A stretch of 45,712 nt of DNA, from contig SVFB01000099.1 in NCBI GenBank assembly GCA_015057085.1, positions 1 to 45,712 on the forward strand, given 5' to 3'. The position numbers and the translations under genes are program-made. Shown here piece by piece: positions 26,353 to 32,548 of this stretch. Every line of letters starts with the position of its first letter. Positions within the stretch are counted from its first letter, which is position 1. This DNA is from Lachnospiraceae bacterium (GTDB taxonomy: Bacteria > Bacillota > Clostridia > Lachnospirales > Lachnospiraceae). Under the pieces are notes generated by a model. That model ran no database searches. It was not told the origin of the DNA and worked only from the letters and a program-made list of their open reading frames with translations.

Positions 26353-26844
26353 ATGCAATTTGTGTGTGGATTGGCCGTAGGATTGATTGTAGGAGCTGTG
26401 CTTGCATTAGTCCTGGGAATCAAAGGAGTTCATAGGCAGAGAGAAGCAATTCGAAAACTACTAGCCTTCTATCGGCTATTGGTGAGATGGTTGCATATTA
26501 GACTACACGGAAGAGGTCTGGTTGAGTATTTAGAGAAGAATGGATATCAAAATATAGCTATTTACGGAAAAAAGGAGTTAGGGGAACTCTTATATACCGA
26601 GTTGGAATCGTCCTCTGTCAATGTGTCATGTTTTATAGATCGGGATGCAGACTATATCATATCGGAAATCGAAATGATACGTCCGGATGAAATCAATCAA
26701 TATCAGGTAGATGCAATTATTGTCACTGCGGTAACTTATTATAATGAAATAGCAGAAAATTTAAAGAACTATACAAGCTGCCCGGTTATTTCGCTATCTA
26801 GTGTAATCAATGCAATATTGCGAACCGTTAGGGACGGGGGTTAG
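26353..26844 (+). CDS. Small membrane-anchored Rossmann-like protein
   Basis: The 163-residue protein has one N-terminal transmembrane helix (FVCGLAVGLIVGAVLALVLG), a basic linker and a Rossmann-like domain (NIAIYGKKELGELLYTELE, VSCFIDRD, VDAIIVTAV). This domain is also seen at the N-termini of the DUF115 and acetyltransferase proteins of the operon. It may dock the glycan enzymes at the membrane. It is the last gene, and its stop codon lies within a dispersed repeat, suggesting the repeat may have set the C-terminus. Confidence 0.6.
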   Translation: MQFVCGLAVGLIVGAVLALVLGIKGVHRQREAIRKLLAFYRLLVRWLHIRLHGRGLVEYLEKNGYQNIAIYGKKELGELLYTELESSSVNVSCFIDRDADYIISEIEMIRPDEINQYQVDAIIVTAVTYYNEIAENLKNYTSCPVISLSSVINAILRTVRDGG

Positions 26845-26866
26845 CGGTCAGTTGCCTGTCCCAACT
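26831..26866. repeat. Dispersed extragenic repeat, copy 2
   Basis: It contains TTAGCGGTCAGTTGC (26841-26855), identical to 8363-8377, in a GGGACGG context. CAGTTG and CAACTG around it can form a small hairpin. It supplies the TAG stop of the preceding gene. Confidence 0.5.
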
Positions 26867-26880
26867 GGTCAAACTTTTTA

Positions 26881-26907
26881 GGCTGAGCAGCAATGCTCAG
26901 TCTTTTT
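26881..26907 (+). terminator. Terminator of the glycan operon
   Basis: GGCTGAGCA and TGCTCAGTC form a 9-bp stem with a GCAA loop followed by TTTTT. Confidence 0.85.
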
Positions 26908-26912
26908 AGGAC

Positions 26913-26941
26913 TTGAAAAAATAGTAAAAAGGGACTATTAT
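26913..26941 (+). promoter_or_regulatory. Sigma-A promoter of the beta-helix protein gene
   Basis: TTGAAA (26913-26918), 17 bp, TATTAT (26936-26941), directly behind the operon terminator. Confidence 0.7.
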
Positions 26942-26973
26942 GATTAGCATCATAACATGAAAGAGGACAAATC

Positions 26974-28878
26974 ATGAGAATAAAGCTATGGAAATTTGTC
27001 CCGCTTTTCTTGCTGATTGCTTTGTTTGCACTCTTGCCGATGCAATCTAGTCAGCTGACCGGAACGCAATCCGTAGAAGCGACGCAAGTGGCATCATCTG
27101 CAAAAACGTACAAGATTACTTACAAGAATCTAAAGGGAGCGAAGAATTCAAATCCTTCCACCTATACTTACAGCACCACAAAGGCGCTGAAGCTAAAGTC
27201 CATCAAGCGCGATGGTTATAAATTTGGCGGATGGTACACAGATTCTAAATTTAAGCACAAGATTACCTCCATTGCAAAGAAGACTAAGGGAAATATCACG
27301 CTCTATGCGAAATGGACGGCAATCAAATACAATGTGACTTTCGTTGGAAATGGTGCAACCTCCGGTTCAACCGCGAAGCTTACGAAGTGCGTCTACGGAA
27401 AGTCTTATCGCTTGACGGACAATGGCTTTAAACGCAGCGGCTATACTTTCGCCGGTTGGAATACGAAGGCTGACGGTTCTGGAACGGCTTATACGAATAA
27501 GGCTTCTGTCAAGAATCTTCGCAAAACAGCAGGCACGGTGAAACTGTATGCGCAGTGGGCGAAGTCCGGCAGCAATTATATCTATGTATCGCCGAAGGGA
27601 AAAGATACCAACAAGGGAACAGTCAACAGCCCGCTTAAGACCGTTCAAGCCGCAATCAAAAAGGCAAAAGCCGGTGATACCATTTATTTGCGTCAGGGAA
27701 CTTACAAGGGCACAAACAAATTTGTGCGCTCCGGAAAAGAGAACAAGCCAATTACAATTACGCGACTAAACAGCGAGAAAGTCGTATTGACTTATACCAC
27801 ATCCAAATCAACGGAGGCAGCAGTCTTTGATTTGAATGGGAACTCCTATATCACCATCAACCGCTTAGAGATTGGCAAGGTGAAAGGGCAGAATGTGTAT
27901 GGAATCATCCTTAGAGGCGGCGAGCAGCATGTAAAGATTACAAACAATAACATTCACAACATCGAAACCACCAAGCCGGATGGCGAGGGTGAGGCCAATG
28001 GAATCCTCCTCTTTGGAGAATCCACCACTTCGATTAGCGATGTCTCCATCACCGGAAATAAGGTGCATGATAACATAAATGGTTGGTCCGAAAATATTTC
28101 TGTATCAGCCAATTGCGAAAACATTTCTGTGAAATACAATAAGGTTTACAACAATACAAACATCGGAATTGACTTCGCCGGAAATGCTGGATATTGCAGC
28201 GACAATAGTCTGGATCATCCGCGTAATTGTGAGGCAAAAGGGAACACTGTTTACAATAACAAGAGTGCATATGCAGATAATGCCGGAATCTATGTGGATG
28301 GCGCGAAGAACATTACGATTACAGAAAATACCGTCTACAATAATCGCTACGGAATCGAAGTCGGATCTGAAATCTGGAAAGATAGCTTTACTGCCCAATA
28401 TAATCAGGTTTCCGACATTACAGTAAAGAACAATAAAATCTATAATAATCCTTGCGGAGGAATACGCATTGGCGGTTATACCGCTGCGGATGAAGTGGAT
28501 GCAGAGACCGGTTTTATGACAGGTGTAGTAACCAAAGTGACAATCACAGGAAATACACTTCGCACAAACGGATCCGGTGAAGATGGCTATAATGGCGAAA
28601 TCTTTCTTGCAAAATGTGACCATATCACCATCAGCAAGAATCATTTATACAAAAAGGATGCTGAGTATCCAATGGTGAATTGTGATAAGGCTATTGCAGC
28701 AAAAGGAGGCATTACCAATATCACCTTCACCGGCAATGTATATCACAGCCCGGCTGAAGATGACACCTGGTTCTATTATCCAAATAGAAATTTGAATGGG
28801 CTGATAGAACGCAGCAGTGTATCAGCATTTAACGAGTTAATTAACGGAACAGAAAGCTGGAAGGCATACGCAAAATAA
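26974..28878 (+). CDS. Secreted beta-helix protein with two InlB B-repeats
   Basis: The 634-residue protein has a Sec signal peptide, then two Listeria-Bacteroides (InlB B) repeats at about 45-115 and 117-195 (YKFGGWYTDSKFKHKIT, LYAKWT; YTFAGWNTKADGSGTAY, LYAQWAK). From about residue 200 a right-handed parallel beta-helix follows, with the start YVSPKGKDTNKGTVNSPLKT of the DUF1565/pectate-lyase type. Many NITITENTVYNN-like rungs come after it. Such proteins are polysaccharide lyases or carbohydrate-binding surface proteins; no lyase catalytic set could be assigned. There is no LPXTG or other sorting motif. It ends in a strong terminator. Confidence 0.82.
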   Translation: MRIKLWKFVPLFLLIALFALLPMQSSQLTGTQSVEATQVASSAKTYKITYKNLKGAKNSNPSTYTYSTTKALKLKSIKRDGYKFGGWYTDSKFKHKITSIAKKTKGNITLYAKWTAIKYNVTFVGNGATSGSTAKLTKCVYGKSYRLTDNGFKRSGYTFAGWNTKADGSGTAYTNKASVKNLRKTAGTVKLYAQWAKSGSNYIYVSPKGKDTNKGTVNSPLKTVQAAIKKAKAGDTIYLRQGTYKGTNKFVRSGKENKPITITRLNSEKVVLTYTTSKSTEAAVFDLNGNSYITINRLEIGKVKGQNVYGIILRGGEQHVKITNNNIHNIETTKPDGEGEANGILLFGESTTSISDVSITGNKVHDNINGWSENISVSANCENISVKYNKVYNNTNIGIDFAGNAGYCSDNSLDHPRNCEAKGNTVYNNKSAYADNAGIYVDGAKNITITENTVYNNRYGIEVGSEIWKDSFTAQYNQVSDITVKNNKIYNNPCGGIRIGGYTAADEVDAETGFMTGVVTKVTITGNTLRTNGSGEDGYNGEIFLAKCDHITISKNHLYKKDAEYPMVNCDKAIAAKGGITNITFTGNVYHSPAEDDTWFYYPNRNLNGLIERSSVSAFNELINGTESWKAYAK

Positions 28879-28909
28879 GATGATTCAACAATAGGAAATC
28901 TAAATGATA

Positions 28910-28945
28910 AAACACCCAGGCTATTATATGGCTTGGGTGTTTGTC
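28910..28945 (+). terminator. Terminator after the beta-helix gene
   Basis: ACACCCAGGC (28912-28921) pairs with GCTTGGGTGT (28931-28940), followed by TTGTCTTT. The stem closely resembles that of the terminator at 32471-32512. Confidence 0.8.
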
Positions 28946-29020
28946 TTTAAATGGCAAAAAAATGTTGGCAAAGCGGATAATAATGCAGATAATAATCTTG
29001 GCAGAACGGATATTTTTTGA

Positions 29021-29262
29021 TTTATATTTGCCAAAAATGAATACAAATCCTACATATTGATAGATTTTTCAGAAGCATCGAAGGATATCAAGGACTGCTT
29101 TGATGATGTAGCAGATCTGGACAGATTATTTCTTAGACTTCAGACAATTACAGGTGTACAGCTTATAAATAGAGATTCAGTTATTTTTTTGATGAGGTTC
29201 AGCTATATCCTAAGGCAAGGCAGTTAAGTAACTTGAAGACAATGAAATCGGGGATGCGATAG
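29021..29262 (+). pseudogene. Remnant of an AAA_14/DUF4143-type ATPase
   Basis: An open stretch encodes FAKNEYKSYILIDFSEAS, then DVADLDRLFLRLQTITG and NRDSVIF. A one-base deletion in a T-run near 29190 shifts the frame, after which DEVQLYPKARQL continues. This is the segment around the Walker B motif of AAA_14/DUF4143 ATPases. The N-terminal Walker A part and the C-terminal DUF4143 domain are gone. From 29263 to 29450 no gene is visible. Confidence 0.7.
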
Positions 29263-29451
29263 AGGATGAGGATCAGTATGAGCTGGTCCTTCTTTTCTAT
29301 GGAGTATGTAATCTGTTGCCTAGGGAATAATATTACTAAACAAATATGCGTGTATGAAATGTGGTTGGTGTTTTTTTGAGACAACCACTCTGATGGTTAA
29401 AAAATACGACAAATTAATAATTTGACAAACCATAATGAAAAGAAAATAAAC

Positions 29452-29480
29452 TTGACTTGGTATAATTATGGTAGTATATT
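29452..29480 (+). promoter_or_regulatory. Sigma-A promoter of the AbiE operon
   Basis: TTGACT (29452-29457), 17 bp, TATATT (29475-29480). AT-rich inverted motifs lie between the promoter and the gene; AbiEi antitoxins are known to repress their own promoter. Confidence 0.65.
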
Positions 29481-29550
29481 GGGTTTAAAATAATTACAAA
29501 ATAGTTTATACATAACCTAAGTTGATTTATATAATATGGAGGTGCCAATC

Positions 29551-30318
29551 TTGAATTTGTATTTTAAACTATTAAAAACTCCAGTATTTGCTGTAGAAGA
29601 TGTAAATAAATATTACGATAATATGGACAGCGCTCGATCTGCAATCAAACGACTGATGAAAGAAGGAATGGTAGCAAAAATCCGCAACAATATGTATACC
29701 TGCATCAGTGGCGAGACTGGAGCTCCGGTTGCCAATCGATTTCAGATAGCGAGTAAGATTACACCAACATCTTATGTGTCTCACCATACTGCTATGGAAT
29801 ATTATGGGATAACAGATCAGGTATATTATGATGTCTATGTTGCTTCAGAAACCAGCTTTCGAGAATTTAATTTTGACGGATATACTTATCGATATGTGGC
29901 TTCTAAGGACATGGAAGGAGTGGAAACGCCAGCTTTAAGTGGTGGAATTCGTATAACCAATTTGGAGCGAACCTTGGTAGACAGTGTAAAGGATATGGAC
30001 AAGATTGCCGGAATTGAGGAAGTGCTTCAGGATATTGGAAGCTTGAAACGAATGCAGGAGAAAAGAGTGTTGAAGTATTTGGAACTCTTATCGAATCAAT
30101 TTCTGTATCAGAAGATGGGATTCTTGCTCTCGAAACACAAGGAACAGATGGGATTGTCAGATGAATTCTTTGAGGTATGTAAAAGCCAGATTGGAAAGAG
30201 TAAACGTTACCTGACAAAGGATATGTCTGATGGACGATATGTTGATGAGTGGAAGCTTGTGATTCCAGAGAATATTCATAATTTGAAAAATGGGGTGATG
30301 GAAGATGCCACAATATAA
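29551..30318 (+). CDS. abiEi: AbiEi-type antitoxin (winged-helix repressor)
   Basis: The product is about 255 residues. The GGAGGTG ribosome site (29538-29544) overlaps the upstream ATG at 29536, so the TTG at 29551 is the more likely start. The N-terminal winged helix (FAVEDVNKYYDNMDSARSAI, EGMVAKIRNNMYTC) and the following SHHTAMEYYGI region are typical of AbiEi, the antitoxin and autorepressor of type IV toxin-antitoxin systems. The C-terminal half is the antitoxicity domain. It overlaps the toxin gene by 14 bases, and the frame is intact. Confidence 0.85.
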   Translation: MNLYFKLLKTPVFAVEDVNKYYDNMDSARSAIKRLMKEGMVAKIRNNMYTCISGETGAPVANRFQIASKITPTSYVSHHTAMEYYGITDQVYYDVYVASETSFREFNFDGYTYRYVASKDMEGVETPALSGGIRITNLERTLVDSVKDMDKIAGIEEVLQDIGSLKRMQEKRVLKYLELLSNQFLYQKMGFLLSKHKEQMGLSDEFFEVCKSQIGKSKRYLTKDMSDGRYVDEWKLVIPENIHNLKNGVMEDATI

Positions 30319-31129
30319 TAGAGCTGAACTAGGAAGAATGGCTACAGAGAGTGGTTTTGTGAGAGACACCTTTGAAAAGGTACTTCGATTAAAAGAAATA
30401 CTCAAATTCTTGAATGAGGATGAGCTCCTAAGGGCGCATTTGCTCTTAAAGGGCGGTACAGCAATTAACCTTACCGTGTTTAATCTGCCAAGATTATCTG
30501 TAGATATCGATATGGATTACATACCTAATGATAGCAGAGAAGATATGCTTGAATGCCGCGAAAAAATAACTGATGCAATTAAAACATATATGGAATCTGA
30601 AGGGTATCAGTTGTCAGATGCTTCGAGATTCAGTCATAGCTTGGATGCATTTCACTATAATTATCAGAATGCAGGTGGCAATCGAGATATGGTAAAAATA
30701 GAGTTAAATTATTCTCTTCGAGCACATATCTTCGAACCAGTGTATAGAAATATATTGCCTGAAACTTTTGATGATGGATTGCAGGTACGAATGGTAGATC
30801 CCATGGAAATATTCGCAGCTAAAGGAAATGCCCTAATTACAAGAGCCGCGGCTAGTGATTTGTATGATTGGTGTAATATGATGACAGAAGGTTTATTCGA
30901 GGGTCAGAGAGATTTGTTTAGAAAATGCTTTGTATTCTACATGACTATTTCAGCGGATACGCTTAATAAATCGTTTGATACATCAGCAATTGATACACTT
31001 GATTTCAATAAAATTAGGCGAGATTTATTTCCTGTACTTAATAAGAAAGATAATTTTCAGTTGGATGAGAGAAAAAAGCTGGCAAAGGATTACATAGAAA
31101 GTCTTATGGTTTTAACTGCTAGTGAGTAG
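30305..31129 (+). CDS. abiEii: AbiEii-type nucleotidyltransferase toxin, interrupted by a stop
   Basis: The 274-residue product carries the nucleotidyltransferase motif LKGGTAINLT (GG at 50-51) with aspartates 67 and 69 in LSVDIDMDY and the DPMEIFAAK lysine region. AbiEii toxins modify tRNA or other targets by adding nucleotides. The frame stops at TAG 31127-31129, but 38 further in-frame codons up to 31246 encode the normal C-terminal tail. This is therefore a nonsense-truncated toxin, unless the stop is read through. It overlaps and is coupled to the antitoxin gene. Confidence 0.85.
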   Translation: MPQYNRAELGRMATESGFVRDTFEKVLRLKEILKFLNEDELLRAHLLLKGGTAINLTVFNLPRLSVDIDMDYIPNDSREDMLECREKITDAIKTYMESEGYQLSDASRFSHSLDAFHYNYQNAGGNRDMVKIELNYSLRAHIFEPVYRNILPETFDDGLQVRMVDPMEIFAAKGNALITRAAASDLYDWCNMMTEGLFEGQRDLFRKCFVFYMTISADTLNKSFDTSAIDTLDFNKIRRDLFPVLNKKDNFQLDERKKLAKDYIESLMVLTASE

Positions 31130-31246
31130 GAATATCTAAATAAATTTGAACAGAAAAAGTATATGCCAGAGTTACTTTTTGAAAATGCAGGGATAGTTGA
31201 AAGAGTGAAGAATCATCCAATGGCATTGTGGAAATGCAAGGAGTAG
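31130..31246 (+). pseudogene. In-frame C-terminal tail of the AbiEii toxin
   Basis: After the TAG at 31127 the same frame is open for 38 codons and ends at TAG 31244-31246. It encodes YMPELLFENAGIVERVKNHP and MALWKC, the usual end of AbiEii proteins. The stretch has no start or ribosome site of its own. Confidence 0.75.
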
Positions 31247-31411
31247 ATGAAAAATCATATAGCGATTCGTAACACAAAAATAATACATTCACCCAGAAAA
31301 ACATAGGATTTTATAAATTTTTATAGGAAGATAGTATTATTTGGATGATAAATCATCTGTGTTACAAATGTGTTATTTTATCAAGCTTTGAGAGGATTTA
31401 TTAAGTAATGA

Positions 31412-31552
31412 CGGGAAAAAATAAACGGTGTAGATAGATTGTATAGTATTAGACATCCTGAATCAAAGAAAAATGTTAGGATAATATATGCTATTGAAGA
31501 GGGTGCGATTATTTTACTTGTTGCTTTTTTAGAAAAGAATGATGGTGACTAA
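31412..31552 (+). pseudogene. Fragment of a HigB/RelE-like toxin
   Basis: A frame without a start codon encodes LYSIRHPESKKNVRIIYAIE then ILLVAFLEKNDGD and stops. This is the C-terminal core of RelE/ParE/Gp49-type mRNA interferases, in which IR...VRIIY...AFLEKN is characteristic. After the TAA (31550-31552) the frame continues RLQWLNG to 31576, so the last residues may also be cut by a nonsense change. The N-terminal half is missing; 31247-31411 shows no gene. It directly precedes a HigA-like antitoxin, the usual toxin-first order. Confidence 0.65.
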
Positions 31553-31597
31553 AGATTACAATGGCTTAATGGTTAAGTGATTTATGTGGAGGAATAG

Positions 31598-31999
31598 ATG
31601 ATGGGTATTGCAGAAAAATTAGCAAATGCAAAAAAAACAGATTGGGTTTCAGAAGGATTTTCAGAAGCTGAAGTAAAAACAATGATTGAGTTAGCGAAGA
31701 TTTCTGCACGTATTGAAAGATGTAGAATCAATATGCAAATGACACAAAAAGAATTTGCAGATTATATGGGAGTAACCCATGGAATGGTTTCTAAGTGGGA
31801 AAGTAGGGAGTATAATTTTACGATTAAGACCTTGAATGAAATTTGCCAAAAGATTGATTTGGAATTATCCGTTAGTTTGGAAAAACCATGTGTTAAATCG
31901 GACTACACAATTTTTAGATGGGATTCGGAAAGAGTTGCAACAAAGCACAAGAAGAGCGGATGGGCGACATTTCTTCCGAATAAGGAGGCTATAGCATAA
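31598..31999 (+). CDS. HigA-like antitoxin of a toxin-antitoxin-chaperone system
   Basis: The 133-residue protein has an Xre-type helix-turn-helix (about 45-95; MTQKEFADYMGVTHGMVSKW) and a C-terminal extension of about 40 residues rich in W, F and basic residues (FRWDSERV, KSGWATFLPNKEA). In toxin-antitoxin-chaperone systems such an extension (chaperone addiction domain) makes the antitoxin depend on a SecB-like chaperone, and here a SecB-like gene follows with TAATG overlap. Two ATGs (31598, 31601) lie behind GGAGG; the second has the better spacing. Confidence 0.75.
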   Translation: MMGIAEKLANAKKTDWVSEGFSEAEVKTMIELAKISARIERCRINMQMTQKEFADYMGVTHGMVSKWESREYNFTIKTLNEICQKIDLELSVSLEKPCVKSDYTIFRWDSERVATKHKKSGWATFLPNKEAIA

Positions 32000-32436
32000 T
32001 GGAATTGAATTTGATAGAAACAGGAATAGAATTGGTTGGCACAACAATCAAAAATATTTCGGTTGAGAATAATATAGTTGATGTTGAAAGAGAAGCTAGA
32101 AGAAATTTTGGATTAAATATTAATGAGCCATATTTCGAGAAAGTTAAAGAGGGTTACTTTTCTCAAATGACAATAGATTTTGAAGTTGAGATTGAACAAT
32201 CTGAAGAACAGAAATTTAAACTTGAGCTATCATTAGAAGGGGCTTTTCTTTCCAGTGATGGAATAGAAGAGGATAATTTTAAGCAGCTAGTTGGAGTTAA
32301 TGGAGCTGCGGCTCTCATTGGAATAGCAAGGGGAAAGGTTGAATCAATAACTGCGAATATATTTAACAATGGTAAAATTGTAATTCCTTTTGTAAACGTT
32401 ATTGATTACTATAAGGGAATATCAGAAGAAAAATAG
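31999..32436 (+). CDS. SecB-like chaperone of a toxin-antitoxin-chaperone system
   Basis: The 145-residue protein resembles SecB: strands KFKLELSLEGAFLSS and the signature VNGAAALIGIARGKVESITA followed by IVIPFVNVIDYY, which match the SecB VNxAxxLFPFAR region and the end of the fold. SecB is the export chaperone of proteobacteria and is not part of the Firmicute Sec system, but SecB-like proteins occur with HigBA-type modules, where they protect the antitoxin. The one-base overlap with the HigA-like gene supports that role. The frame is intact even though the toxin is only a fragment. Confidence 0.72.
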   Translation: MELNLIETGIELVGTTIKNISVENNIVDVEREARRNFGLNINEPYFEKVKEGYFSQMTIDFEVEIEQSEEQKFKLELSLEGAFLSSDGIEEDNFKQLVGVNGAAALIGIARGKVESITANIFNNGKIVIPFVNVIDYYKGISEEK

Positions 32437-32470
32437 AATTAGACGGCAACATTCAATACTGGATGACAAA

Positions 32471-32515
32471 ACACCCAAGCCAATTTGAGTTGTATACTCG
32501 TGGCTTGGGTGTTGT
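32471..32515. terminator. Bidirectional terminator between convergent genes
   Basis: ACACCCAAGCCA (32471-32482) pairs perfectly with TGGCTTGGGTGT (32501-32512), with an 18-base loop and short T-runs on both strands. It serves the SecB-like gene and the convergent CHAP gene. Confidence 0.75.
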
Positions 32516-32548
32516 TAGTTTCAAATATCTATTGGTTTTGAGTAGCGA

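Noticed and set aside
29452-32436. Prophage or integrative element around the toxin-antitoxin genes
   Set aside because: No integrase, structural or conjugation genes are present, and no attachment-site duplication was found beyond the similar terminator stems.
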